A stretch of 41,694 nucleotides of DNA from F1-120-MAGs238 sp964484185 (GCA_964484185.1 CAZAEQ010000037.1:1-41694), one strand, 5' to 3'; shown: positions 1 to 8,385, counted from the stretch's first letter. The notes: a model not told the origin generated them from the letters alone. Made by a program: numbers and translations.

Positions 1-294
1 AACGACATCGCCGAGGTTTGATGCACCATTCTTGAGCAGCGGGCATCTTCCGTTGACGATTCGAAATGTCTCTCCCGCGGGCAAAGTGTTTACCAGAGTT
101 CCCGGGTGATTCTGACGCGTGACTTCAACCAGTTCAGGCGGCACAAAGAGCGCATCGGGGCTGCGTCCGACGACGGCCGTGGTGCGTTCAATGGTGGTTA
201 ATGCTCCGGTGCGAATATCAAACGAGGCCCTCATGTCGTTGAGTGGCGAAAGTGAATACCCATCATCAAATAGCACAAGCAGGGGGGTTGCCAT
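1..294 (-). CDS. Sugar nucleotidyltransferase-like protein (NTP_transf_4/GlmU N-terminal type), partial
   Basis: An open frame of 98 codons begins at the ATG at 294 and runs off the left edge without a stop, so the C-terminus is missing. The N-terminus reads LLVLFDDGYSLSPL, followed by an Asp-Ile-Arg-x-Gly-x-Leu-Thr-x-x-Glu-Arg pattern. That combination resembles the start of the GlmU-like putative sugar nucleotidyltransferases (NTP_transf_4 family), which open with a short FDD/FDG strand and an R-x-G-x-x-T segment. Known relatives are thought to charge a sugar phosphate with a nucleotide for cell-envelope sugars. The gene starts 32 bases after the mreD stop on the same strand and probably belongs to the mre operon. 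A GTG seven codons upstream is an alternative start. The family call rests on the N-terminus only. Confidence 0.6.
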   Translation of the reverse strand, partial: MATPLLVLFDDGYSLSPLNDMRASFDIRTGALTTIERTTAVVGRSPDALFVPPELVEVTRQNHPGTLVNTLPAGETFRIVNGRCPLLKNGASNLGDVV

Positions 295-326
295 GGTGCG
301 AGTGTACTGCGGCACAACCGACCGCG

Positions 327-896
327 TCAATCGCGGCGGGCGAAGCGCCTGGATTGCAGATTTGCGAAACCGAAATATGAGGCCAATGGGAGCAGCGCCA
401 GCGCCAGAATCATCCCAAGCAGGCCTGTATAAAACGCCGAAGCCAAACGCCGCAGCACTTCGCTGCCCGCAGCCATGGCAACTGGTTCAGAAAACCACCC
501 GCGAATGGTGAGGTATGACAGCACCATGACTTGAACAACTGCGAATCCCAACCCGGCGAGTAATCCAAAGGTCAACGGATTGCGCCGCATAAGCATGCCG
601 CGGGAGAGCAGCATCAGTTGGGCGGACAGCAGATACCCAAGCGTGTAGGGGCCAAGGAGTACAACATCTCCCTTGCCATCTGCGAGCACAATTGGGTTGA
701 GCAAGTCGACCAGCAGTCCTAGAAAGAACGCAGCTGAGTAGATGGTAACAGGAGATGCAGCGAGCGCAACCAGAACAAGGAGAGAGAAGACAAACGATGG
801 GGCGATAGAGGTATTGCCCAGTTCAAGAGCTCGGCGCATCCCGAGTTCAAAACCGAGCAGAAGCCAGGCCGCAAGACTGAAAATGAGCCAGTTCAT
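327..896 (-). CDS. mreD: Rod shape-determining protein MreD
   Basis: The product has 189 residues and is almost entirely hydrophobic, with five to six predicted membrane segments, as expected for the inner-membrane elongasome protein MreD. MreD links MreC and MreB to the peptidoglycan elongation machinery. The sequence itself has few diagnostic residues, so the call leans on position. The start codon overlaps the mreC stop in an ATGA arrangement (893-896), which implies translational coupling. The tail after the last membrane segment is short and Arg-rich. The length is slightly above the 160-175 residues usual in the family. Confidence 0.8.
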   Translation of the reverse strand: MNWLIFSLAAWLLLGFELGMRRALELGNTSIAPSFVFSLLVLVALAASPVTIYSAAFFLGLLVDLLNPIVLADGKGDVVLLGPYTLGYLLSAQLMLLSRGMLMRRNPLTFGLLAGLGFAVVQVMVLSYLTIRGWFSEPVAMAAGSEVLRRLASAFYTGLLGMILALALLPLASYFGFANLQSRRFARRD

Positions 897-1804
897 TTCA
901 TGGCTCCTTCAACTGGTGGTTCTTCTTCGGTGGAAATGAGCAGCATCACATCGCCAACCCGATCAAGTTGCGGAATCGACGGGCGAACGACGACAGTGGT
1001 GCGGCCAGGATTACTCTGTGAAGGCGCCACGCTTACTACTTCACCGATCAACATATGCTGAGCAACCGCGGACCAGGTGAGCTTGTCATCAATTCGAACA
1101 CGGTCCCCTACCTGTGGCGTATACGGAGTGAGCGTTGCCTTGTTTACCTCGTATTGGATATCGCCGACCAGAGTGCCATCTCCCACCGGTTTCAGCACAG
1201 TGGAGAGCGAAATTGGAGCTGAGCCTGCCTGGCCTGTGAGGAGGATTCTGGCTCCGATCGGCCCAGCGGATGGATGGGTAATTGGAAGCACGTAACACAG
1301 TCGAGCATCAACGCTCTGAATTCGTCCGAGTATCTGCACGCCGCGGATAGTTGCAACGCTGGAAAGAGAAACGCCATCACTTCCACCTATGCGAATTGCG
1401 AGTGTTCCTGATGCGAGGTCAGATGAACTTGCAACAACAGGTCGTGACAGGATCCGAGTCTGCAGTCCTGGGAATTCAGTGCGCACCTGCTGAAGGGCGG
1501 CGATGACGCCGGTCAGTCGATCGACCTCTGCTGATTTCTGCAGATACATCTGCTGAAACGCATCGCGTTCTTCGCGCAGCGTTCGCATCATGTCGTTGTC
1601 AAGCGGAACCTCTGCAGGTCGCAGCCACGTGGTCAGTGCATGCAGCGGACCCGAAACTGGAGCGATAAGTGTGAGTGCCGGGCTCTTGAACCAGCTGACC
1701 CACCCGATGTATCGCGCTGGCAGTAGCCCGAGTATTGCCACGATTGCAATTGCAAAGGGAAGCATTCGCTGAGGGAGCGGTAGTTGTGAGAATCGTCGCG
1801 TCAT
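893..1804 (-). CDS. mreC: Rod shape-determining protein MreC
   Basis: The product has 303 residues. One membrane segment lies near residues 14-36, followed by a charged helix at about 70-110 (EERDAFQQMYLQKSAEVDRL) that looks like the MreC coiled coil. The rest is a periplasmic beta-rich region with Gly-rich turns such as IRGGSDGVSL and IGEVVSV, typical of the two-barrel MreC fold. MreC is a bitopic scaffold that activates elongation peptidoglycan synthases and connects them to MreB. The gene sits 77 bases after the mreB stop and overlaps mreD by four bases. The C-terminal tail is acidic (TEEEPPVEGAMK). Confidence 0.9.
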   Translation of the reverse strand: MTRRFSQLPLPQRMLPFAIAIVAILGLLPARYIGWVSWFKSPALTLIAPVSGPLHALTTWLRPAEVPLDNDMMRTLREERDAFQQMYLQKSAEVDRLTGVIAALQQVRTEFPGLQTRILSRPVVASSSDLASGTLAIRIGGSDGVSLSSVATIRGVQILGRIQSVDARLCYVLPITHPSAGPIGARILLTGQAGSAPISLSTVLKPVGDGTLVGDIQYEVNKATLTPYTPQVGDRVRIDDKLTWSAVAQHMLIGEVVSVAPSQSNPGRTTVVVRPSIPQLDRVGDVMLLISTEEEPPVEGAMK

Positions 1805-1881
1805 GATGTGACGAAGGAGCCTAGGCCGTCAACCCGCGACTTGCGATGAACCACGAGTCTAAGTCATGACGCGCCAGAGCT

Positions 1882-2931
1882 TCAGCGACTAACATTATTT
1901 TCCAGTGTTTCTGCCCATTCATCCAGGTGGTCGAGGTAGGCACAGGTACCGCGCGCAACACATGTCAATGGATCATCCGCAAGTTTCACTTCAAGACCAG
2001 TTGCCTTGGAAATGACTTGGGGGAGGCCGCGAAGCAGCGAACCGCCGCCAGCCATCGTGATTCCGTTTTCCACAAGGTCGGCCGCGAGCTCAGGGGCGGC
2101 TCGCTCGAGTGTTCGCATGACTGACTCAACAATGGCCTGCACCGGCTCTTGCAGCGCTTCGCGAATTTCATGGCTCTTTACCATAACCTTGCGGGGCATG
2201 CCCGAAATCATGTCGCGGCCGCGGACTTCCAGCTCACGCTCAGGTTCCACTTCGAACGCAGAGCCGAGTTCAATCTTAATGCGTTCGGCGGTCTGCTCGC
2301 CAATCTGGATGTTGTACTGGCGCTTCATGTAATCCATGATCGATTCGTCCATGTCATCGCCTGCGACGCGGACTGATTCGCACACGGCAATATCGGCCAG
2401 TGACATAATTGCGACTTCGGTTGTGCCGCCGCCGATATCGACGATCATCGATGCGGTTGCTTCTGCAAATGGCAGTCCTGCCCCAATCGCCGCGGCGACT
2501 GGTTCTTCGATCAGGAAGGTCTTGTGCGCCCCCGCACGATCGGCTGACTGAAATACTGCTTCTTTTTCAACGGCAGTGATGCCGCTGGGAACGCTGATCA
2601 CGACGCGCGGCCGCACAATGCGGTTGTTTCCATTGGCTTTGCGAATGAAGTACGAGAGCATCGCTTCAGTGATTTCAAAATCGGAAATCACGCCGTCCTT
2701 GAGCGGACGAACAGCGGTAATAGACCCCGGTGTGCGGCCAAGCATTTCCTTGGCAACCCAGCCCACTGCCTCGCCGTTCTTGAGCACCTGATTGGTACCC
2801 TTCTTTACCGCGACCACGCTCGGCTCGTTCAAAACGATGCCGCGGCCACGTATCGACACCAGCGTGTTGCAGGTGCCAAGGTCAATTCCCATATCAACTC
2901 TGAACATTCCCAAAAGTCGGTCAAAGTTCAC
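1882..2931 (-). CDS. mreB: Actin-like rod shape protein MreB
   Basis: The protein is a bacterial actin homologue that polymerises under the membrane and guides elongation. It shows the phosphate-1 motif DLGTCNT near the N-terminus, the family signature GIVLNEPSVVAV, the phosphate-2 motif VDIGGGTTEVA and the adenosine motif MAGGGSLLRGL. I chose the GTG at 2931 (349 residues). It gives an N-terminus NFDRLLGMF that matches the short amphipathic membrane-binding helix of MreB, and it has an AAGG ribosome-binding site 7 bases upstream. The frame stays open to an ATG at 3159, but that 76-residue extension is basic and unlike any MreB. The ATG at 2907 would cut off the helix. The gene leads an mreB-mreC-mreD operon. 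Confidence 0.95.
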   Translation of the reverse strand: MNFDRLLGMFRVDMGIDLGTCNTLVSIRGRGIVLNEPSVVAVKKGTNQVLKNGEAVGWVAKEMLGRTPGSITAVRPLKDGVISDFEITEAMLSYFIRKANGNNRIVRPRVVISVPSGITAVEKEAVFQSADRAGAHKTFLIEEPVAAAIGAGLPFAEATASMIVDIGGGTTEVAIMSLADIAVCESVRVAGDDMDESIMDYMKRQYNIQIGEQTAERIKIELGSAFEVEPERELEVRGRDMISGMPRKVMVKSHEIREALQEPVQAIVESVMRTLERAAPELAADLVENGITMAGGGSLLRGLPQVISKATGLEVKLADDPLTCVARGTCAYLDHLDEWAETLENNVSR

Positions 2932-3136
2932 GGCTGGACCTTGCACAAATGTGGACGACCCTGTCAGAGCTCCGCCCTGAAGAACCAATCCATCAGTATT
3001 CCGCGCTGCCTGCGGCCACCAAGCGTATCGATGCGCAACACGCGAAGCGAGCAATTTGCGCTGTAACTCTCTATTGGCAATGGATTTATTTTTTGGTTGT
3101 CGATGTCGAACCACGTTGTCGGTTCTTGACAAATCC

Positions 3137-3153
3137 TGTCGAGTCGCTCGACA
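3137..3153. promoter_or_regulatory. 17-base perfect inverted repeat upstream of mreB
   Basis: The site reads TGTCGAG-TCG-CTCGACA, two 7-base arms around a 3-base centre. It lies between the end of the aminotransferase gene and the start of mreB. The TGTCG core recurs nearby around 3098-3120 (GTTGTCG, ATGTCG, GTTGTCG). It could be an operator for mreB or a transcript hairpin behind the aminotransferase gene. No T-run follows on the minus strand, so it does not look like a standard terminator. Confidence 0.35.
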
Positions 3154-3180
3154 CCACACCAGTTCAGGGGAGCTGGAAAA

Positions 3181-4371
3181 TCAGGCTGCCCGGCGGCGGG
3201 TTCTGGCTGCCTCGCCAGCTTTCTTGATTGCCTGTACCGATCGGTCTATCTCAGCCTCAGTGAGGTCGTTGTAGAACGGCAAAGCAATGGTCCGTTCGGC
3301 AATTGACTCGGCAACCGGGAACATTCCAGCCTTGAATCCAAACTGCTTCGCATAGAAGGGTTGCAGGTGGATGCAGGGGAAGTAATCTGCGGCACCGATT
3401 TGCTGCTCCCGCATGGACCGGATAATTGAATCACGCTGGGAGAGGGTGAACTCTTTGGCAAGTTCGACAACGTAGACAAACCAGGACATTGAACCATTTA
3501 CGGGCGTTTGCAGTGACTTGAGCCAGCTAATTCCCGCAAGCCGCTCGCGATACATCCGAGCGACGGTCTCGCGTTTGGCGAGAATCGAGTCAAGCCGCTC
3601 CATCTGCCCGATGCCAATCGCGGCGTTTACTTCGCTTAATCGGTAGTTGTAACCCAATCGCTCGTGCTTGAGCCATGAACCCATGTGGCTGCCACTCGCG
3701 CTGGTGGTACTGTGAGTGCCGCCGATTGGGCGTCCTTGATTTCGCATCGAGCGGCAAAGTTCGGCAACACCTGAGTCGTTGGTCACGACCATGCCGCCTT
3801 CGCCGGTAGTTATCTGCTTATTGGGGTAGAAGCCAAAGACGCCTGCAGTTCCAAAGGATCCAGCTGGTTGTCCACCAAGAGTGGCTCCCAGTGCCTCGCA
3901 GGAATCTTCGACTAGGGCGATTCCATTGGCATCTGCGATCCTTGCATACAGATCCATGTGTGCGAGTGAGCCAAAGGTGGCCACTCCGACAATTGCTTTG
4001 GTCTTGCTATTCACCGCCGCTTCGACAGCGATTGGATCCATGTTGTAACTCGAAGGATCGATATCAACCAGCTTGGGAATTGCATTTTGAAACAAAATGC
4101 AGTTCGCGCTCGCCACAAAAGAGAACGGCGTTGTGACGACTTCATCACCCGCGCCGATGCCGAGCGATGCCATCACCAGATGGAGCCCGCTCGTACCCGA
4201 GTTGACAGCGACACCAAAACGGCACCCAGCGCGATGTGCAACCATTTCCTCGAACCGTTCAACCATTGGGCCAATAGAGAGACGGCCGGAACGGAGGACT
4301 GCCAGGACCAGCTCTTCTTCGCGGGAGGTGATGTCGGGGCGTGAAAGCGGGATTTCGTTCTGTGTGGGCAT
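3181..4371 (-). CDS. DegT/DnrJ/EryC1/StrS-family PLP aminotransferase
   Basis: The product has 396 residues, normal for sugar aminotransferases that transfer an amino group to a nucleotide-linked keto sugar, usually for O-antigen or other surface glycans. The N-terminus has the family pattern IPLSRPDI. The cofactor-binding turn is NSGTSGLHL (about 58-66). The acidic residue pairing with the PLP ring is in VEDSCEALGA (Asp156). The Schiff-base lysine is Lys185 in GFYPNKQITTGEGGM. The gene lies after dnaA on the same strand, with a terminator between them, so it is probably transcribed separately. The sugar substrate cannot be read from the sequence. Confidence 0.9.
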   Translation of the reverse strand: MPTQNEIPLSRPDITSREEELVLAVLRSGRLSIGPMVERFEEMVAHRAGCRFGVAVNSGTSGLHLVMASLGIGAGDEVVTTPFSFVASANCILFQNAIPKLVDIDPSSYNMDPIAVEAAVNSKTKAIVGVATFGSLAHMDLYARIADANGIALVEDSCEALGATLGGQPAGSFGTAGVFGFYPNKQITTGEGGMVVTNDSGVAELCRSMRNQGRPIGGTHSTTSASGSHMGSWLKHERLGYNYRLSEVNAAIGIGQMERLDSILAKRETVARMYRERLAGISWLKSLQTPVNGSMSWFVYVVELAKEFTLSQRDSIIRSMREQQIGAADYFPCIHLQPFYAKQFGFKAGMFPVAESIAERTIALPFYNDLTEAEIDRSVQAIKKAGEAARTRRRAA

Positions 4372-4430
4372 AACAAAGCGTTATCGGCCAAACGATGCAC
4401 ACAAGTTCAGCCTCCGAGTATGTCATTTAT

Positions 4431-4465
4431 ACAAAACAAAAGCGGCCGGGAGCACCTCCCGGCCG
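4431..4465 (-). terminator. Intrinsic terminator of dnaA
   Basis: On the minus strand a perfect 10-base-pair GC-rich stem (CGGCCGGGAG / CTCCCGGCCG, 4443-4465) with a 3-base loop is followed directly by a T-rich tract (CTTTTGTTTTG). It lies about 30 bases after the dnaA stop and ahead of the aminotransferase gene. This is a classical rho-independent terminator. Confidence 0.9.
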
Positions 4466-4493
4466 TCGGTACATTAATTCCAGCAATTCTCCC

Positions 4494-6062
4494 TTAGCCG
4501 CCCCGGATTGCTTCGGCCTTTAGTCGCTCGTACATGCCCGCAAGCGTGGTTCCGCTCCATTCGCCGCCGCAACTTGGGCCCAGATCAAGATCTGGTGAAG
4601 TTTTGAGTTGGGTCGAAAGGCGTTGATGAGCCGTAATAACCGTTGAATGATTGGGCCTTCTCATTGCTCTGGCGATCTCTGGATAGCTCATGGTTGTGAG
4701 TTCGCGGGCAATCTGAACTGTCAAGGCTCGGGCCAATACGACACGCTTGTGACGTCCTGATCCTGCGAATTCTGCTGGATCGACGCGCAACTCGCGGCAA
4801 ATCGTTCCCATGATCAGGTCGATTTTCACCGGGCGCCGCGGCCCTTGTGGTCGTTCATTGGCTTCGCCAATTCCAAGGGCGGTGCGCACGCTGAGCATGC
4901 CAATTGTCGTTGAGCTTGAGTTGTCAAGCAGACTGTGGGCAGCTTCAACCTGTGTAATGACACCTTCAATTTCGCGGATCGATGAGCCGTTGCCAGTGCG
5001 CTCGGCAATGAGCCCAATGGCCCCACTTTCGATCGACAAGCCGCGTCGTGATGCGAAAGCGCGAATGACACTTTCGCGAAGCTTCACATCCGGTGGATCA
5101 ATCCGAACCACCATGCCGGCAAGGAATCGCGAAATCAGAGGCCGGCTGAACTTCAAGATTTCACGAGGGTGTTCATCGCTCGCCAGCACGGTCCGTGCGC
5201 CCGAGAGTCCGATCGCATCAAAGGTGTGCAGCAACTCCGCCTGAGTTGCTTCTTTATTAGCCAGGAAATGCACATCATCGATGCACAGCAGATCAACTCG
5301 GCGATAGGTCCGCCGGAACTGCTCGATCTTTCCAGTCTTCAGCGCCACAATGAATTCGTTTGTGAATGCCTCGCCAGTGGTGCACCGAATAATGCGACCT
5401 GGATACAGCTGTGCGAATCGCGAGGCGATTCCCTGCAACAAATGCGTCTTTCCCAATCCGCATGATCCGTGCAGGAATAGCGGCGAGAACTGCGATGCAT
5501 CCGCCGCTTCCGCAATCTGCAATGCCGCGTTATATGCCAGACGGTTGGAAACGCCGACGATGAATTCGTCGAGCCGGTATCGACGCGGAACGGATTGAGT
5601 TCTTGCTGCTGGCTGCGAAGGCGCGAGAATCGCAGTGGCGCGGCCCTTCGGCTCTGCTGCAGGAGTTGATGGCAGTGGGGTGGCACGCTGATGTCCAGCC
5701 GAATCACCCGGCCGATGAAAGGCTGACCAATCGACTTTGTAACGGACCCCAACTTCATCGGAAGTTGGCAATTCTGCCTGCGCGACACGACGCAGCGTCG
5801 TGCCAAATCGGCGATCGAGCAGTTCTGCGACTTCACCTGAAGGAACGGTCACATCAAGTCTGCCGCCATCGACCTGCAGTTGTGTTTGACCTGCGAAGAA
5901 CCGGTCGTACCGCTCGCGTCCCACTTCCTGGGTCAGGCGGCCAACGAGCCGTGAAATTGTCTGGTCTCCGTGTGTTTCTCGATTCTCGATGCGTTCCTGG
6001 GTGTTTGCTTCATAGGTGCTGTAAGGAGCGTCAAATCCTGGAGTGTCATTCGCTGCGGTCAC
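4494..6062 (-). CDS. dnaA: Chromosomal replication initiator protein DnaA
   Basis: The protein binds DnaA boxes, opens the origin and loads the helicase. Counted from the GTG at 6062 (522 residues), domain I lies at about 30-95 and a Pro/Ala-rich linker at 110-160. The AAA+ core has Walker A GSCGLGKTH near 199-207 and Walker B LLCIDDVHF near 258-266. The C-terminal DNA-binding domain carries the DnaA signature in the form RRPNHSTVITAHQRL, with Asn where Asp is usual. A C-terminal tail of about 35 residues follows. I prefer the GTG because a GAGG lies 10 bases upstream of it; an in-frame ATG at 6104 without a ribosome-binding site would add 14 residues. The neighbours are not dnaN/recF, so this is not the classical origin cluster. 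Confidence 0.93.
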   Translation of the reverse strand: MTAANDTPGFDAPYSTYEANTQERIENRETHGDQTISRLVGRLTQEVGRERYDRFFAGQTQLQVDGGRLDVTVPSGEVAELLDRRFGTTLRRVAQAELPTSDEVGVRYKVDWSAFHRPGDSAGHQRATPLPSTPAAEPKGRATAILAPSQPAARTQSVPRRYRLDEFIVGVSNRLAYNAALQIAEAADASQFSPLFLHGSCGLGKTHLLQGIASRFAQLYPGRIIRCTTGEAFTNEFIVALKTGKIEQFRRTYRRVDLLCIDDVHFLANKEATQAELLHTFDAIGLSGARTVLASDEHPREILKFSRPLISRFLAGMVVRIDPPDVKLRESVIRAFASRRGLSIESGAIGLIAERTGNGSSIREIEGVITQVEAAHSLLDNSSSTTIGMLSVRTALGIGEANERPQGPRRPVKIDLIMGTICRELRVDPAEFAGSGRHKRVVLARALTVQIARELTTMSYPEIARAMRRPNHSTVITAHQRLSTQLKTSPDLDLGPSCGGEWSGTTLAGMYERLKAEAIRGG

Positions 6063-6104
6063 TAGGTCACATCCTCGCCACGAGAGAGAGCGACAGTTGG
6101 CCAT

Positions 6105-6487
6105 GCGCCAAATTGTCGCGATGCGAGAGAGTCCTTTCAGAAAGCGGACCGCCCCAGTACTTCCAGGTGAATGGGATCGCCTCTGCAGAGACCGGTAGGT
6201 CTCGCCTTAGAATGGCGAACAATCATTCATTGGAAACTGGGCGAGGTGCCCGCCGGTCGCGTCCATGACCGAGAGAGTCCAAGATAGTGTCCGATTGTCA
6301 AGGGATCAATCAACAGCAATCAACCGCAATGCACACGACGCGCCATTTCTATTGGATTCATGAGGACTTACGTTCAAGAAAAGTTTTTTGTCCACCAGTT
6401 CATTTTCATTGCGCATAGATTGTGCAAAACTCTGTCGCTAGTCGCAAAAATGCTATGAAAACAAGGTGTTTTTTGACACTTTTGCCT
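6105..6487. promoter_or_regulatory. dnaA upstream region, AT-rich, with DnaA-box-like sites
   Basis: No gene is supported here. The part from about 6340 to 6487 is clearly richer in A and T than its surroundings and has runs such as AAGTTTTTTG and GTGTTTTTTG. The minus strand holds TTTTGCACA at 6421-6429, which fits the DnaA-box consensus TTWTNCACA in full. Two weaker plus-strand matches are TTGTCCACC (6388-6396) and CAATGCACA (6327-6335), each 7 of 9. The region must carry the dnaA promoter and may mediate DnaA autoregulation. A role as replication origin is possible but not shown. Confidence 0.4.
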
Positions 6488-7528
6488 TTACAGAGTCTTC
6501 ACAAACGCAACGCGTTCGGCAAAACTCGTGAAGCCTGCCCGCTCATAAATCTTGCGCGCGGGGATATTTCGGGTGTCTACCGCACACGTGAATTCTTCGA
6601 ATCCAAACTGCAGCATCGGGTGGGCTCTTGCCTGTGCGATCCCCATTGACAGCAGTTTGCTAGACAGACCCTTCCCCCGAAGTTCTGGAGCAAGGCCAAG
6701 GTAGACCAATTCAGTTGCCCGTTGACCCGCAATCGGTGAGAACAACATGCATCCTGATGGCCTGCCATGCATCAACACCAGCCACCACAACTCTGGAACG
6801 AACGTGCCGGTGGAAAAATGAGAATCGAGAATGTCCTGGGTCGTGCGAAGGCCGCACAATTCCGGACAATCCAGGGTGTCAACATACGAGGACTCAAGTG
6901 CGGCCAGAAGAACCGCGTTGTGCTCGCTTTGCGGTATCGACGACAAAGGGAGCACATCAAGACCTTCTATTCCAAACCCACTTTGCACAGTCCCCAAACC
7001 TGTTCGCCACGGCCGCCGCAGATACAACAGATCTCCGACACGGGAAAATCCGGCTCGATCAAACGCCGCGATGGCCCATGTTTCGCGCGGGTCGGGGAGT
7101 GACTGTGCGACCTGTACAGCATCTCCAAACTGAGACTTCATGTGCTGGCAGGCCTCGATTAGACAGGCCGCCCTATCCGCAGTCGCTTCGCTTGGTGTGC
7201 CCAGATCGCCATCTCGAGGCGGCTCCGAGAGAAAAACAATAGTTGTCCGGCCTGCTCCCTTCACAATTAGACAGACCTGTCTAATAATCTCAAGGCTCTT
7301 GTTTCCAGCAGTCTTACCGATACCCAGGACGCCAAACAAAAGTGATAGGTCAATCTGGTTGTCACTGGCGTTTGCGATCAGTCGCCTCGCCGCGACCTCA
7401 GAATCACTGTTCTGGGAGACGATTTTGCGGGCGGCAGCCAGGAGCAGGTGGCGCGGAATCTGGACGGCCTGCGGCTCGGTATCGCCGGATGACGGTCTCA
7501 AAACGGGGTTTTCGTGGTGTGGACCCAT
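6488..7528 (-). CDS. GNAT-family N-acetyltransferase, tandem domain
   Basis: The product has 346 residues. The C-terminal half is a recognisable GNAT domain: the strand ELVYLGLAPELRGKGLSSKL contains the acetyl-CoA pyrophosphate-binding R-G-K-G-L loop, and VDTRNIPARKIYERAGF is the usual N-x-x-A-x-x-x-Y-x-x-x-G-F end motif. The N-terminal half ends in AAFDRAGFSRVGDLLYLRR, which looks like the end of a second GNAT domain, but its own cofactor loop is not evident, so that copy is probably degenerate. Acceptor substrate unknown. The gene precedes dnaA on the same strand with a 380-base gap and is divergent from the secreted-protein gene at 7609. Confidence 0.82.
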   Translation of the reverse strand: MGPHHENPVLRPSSGDTEPQAVQIPRHLLLAAARKIVSQNSDSEVAARRLIANASDNQIDLSLLFGVLGIGKTAGNKSLEIIRQVCLIVKGAGRTTIVFLSEPPRDGDLGTPSEATADRAACLIEACQHMKSQFGDAVQVAQSLPDPRETWAIAAFDRAGFSRVGDLLYLRRPWRTGLGTVQSGFGIEGLDVLPLSSIPQSEHNAVLLAALESSYVDTLDCPELCGLRTTQDILDSHFSTGTFVPELWWLVLMHGRPSGCMLFSPIAGQRATELVYLGLAPELRGKGLSSKLLSMGIAQARAHPMLQFGFEEFTCAVDTRNIPARKIYERAGFTSFAERVAFVKTL

Positions 7529-7540
7529 TTATCGATTCAT

Positions 7541-7574
7541 TTGCCGAACGCGTGCAGTTGTTGTAGACTAGTCT
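7541..7574 (+). promoter_or_regulatory. Possible sigma-70 promoter and palindrome in divergent region
   Basis: TTGCCG (7541-7546) and TAGACT (7564-7569) are separated by 17 bases, a plausible but weak promoter for the secreted-protein gene at 7609. A perfect 10-base palindrome AGACTAGTCT (7565-7574) overlaps the -10 element and lies midway between two divergent genes. Assignment is from consensus similarity only. Confidence 0.3.
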
Positions 7575-7608
7575 TGTCCCCCTCGATGTTCTCGAAAGGA
7601 TTGATACC

Positions 7609-8250
7609 TTGCAGGCAACCATTCGCACATTTTTGACCCTTATCGCCACATTGGCTGTGCTGCTCACCGCCGCCGCGACCTCGATCGGGATGGCTCCAGA
7701 GCCTGATCCGATTCCCAAGAAATGGGAACTGGATGTCGTTCCAGGGGCGCTACGGATAGCCACCATTAAGGGTGCAGATCAGAGTGTTCAGCGGTATTTC
7801 TACCTCACATACAAAGTCACGAATCGGACGACATCCGATGTGCTTTTTGCCCCATCTTTTGACCTTGTGACCGACGATGGTGGCGTTGTTCGCAGCGGCC
7901 GTGATGTCCCGGCCGAGGTGACTCGCCACATCATAAAGGACTTGGAAAACTCACAGCTCCAGGACCAGATTTCGATCGTTGGAACGCTGCTTCAGGGTGA
8001 AGAGAATGCTCAGGAAGGGATCGTTATCTGGGCCGCAAGCGATCTCGCACTCAACGAGATCGCCGTATTCGGTTCTGGATTTAGCGGCGAGACCAAAACC
8101 ATTCAGGTTCCATCACGCGATACCGGTAAGAAGACCGATGTAACGCTTCGTAAGGCTCTGAGCCTGAGATACAGCGTTCATGGTGAAATCGTCAATATGG
8201 GCTCTGGTGAAGAATTCGAACTCGCTGAAAAGCGCTGGGTTCTTCGCTGA
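7609..8250 (+). CDS. Secreted protein of unknown function
   Basis: The product has 213 residues and starts at a TTG with an AAAGGA eight bases upstream. Residues 1-28 form a signal peptide (a Thr/Arg start, then LTLIATLAVLLTAAATSIG). The mature part is beta-rich with alternating polar and hydrophobic residues. The segment RYFYLTYKVTNRTTSDVLFAP resembles DUF-type domains that compare a property in bound and free states, but I cannot name a family. It probably acts in the periplasm or at the cell surface. It lies 135 bases upstream of rpmA in the same direction and has no clear functional tie to it. Confidence 0.75.
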   Translation: MQATIRTFLTLIATLAVLLTAAATSIGMAPEPDPIPKKWELDVVPGALRIATIKGADQSVQRYFYLTYKVTNRTTSDVLFAPSFDLVTDDGGVVRSGRDVPAEVTRHIIKDLENSQLQDQISIVGTLLQGEENAQEGIVIWAASDLALNEIAVFGSGFSGETKTIQVPSRDTGKKTDVTLRKALSLRYSVHGEIVNMGSGEEFELAEKRWVLR

Positions 8251-8385
8251 ATTCGGAAATTGTTTGGTAAAATTGGCTTCGGCAAACTGGAAGCAGGCGC
8301 ATCGGCCTGCTATCCTCCTCTCCCCACAAGGGAATTCGGCAACGCACTACGGGCAAAACAGCTCGTCTAGACAGGGATTTTCGTC

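Noticed and set aside
2932..3159. 76-residue N-terminal extension of MreB from an ATG at 3159
   Set aside because: The extension is basic and low in hydrophobic pattern, unlike MreB. The GTG at 2931 gives a normal amphipathic helix and has a ribosome-binding site.
5603..6268. 221-codon plus-strand frame opposite dnaA
   Set aside because: It is antisense to domains I and II of DnaA and rich in Arg and Cys with no motif.
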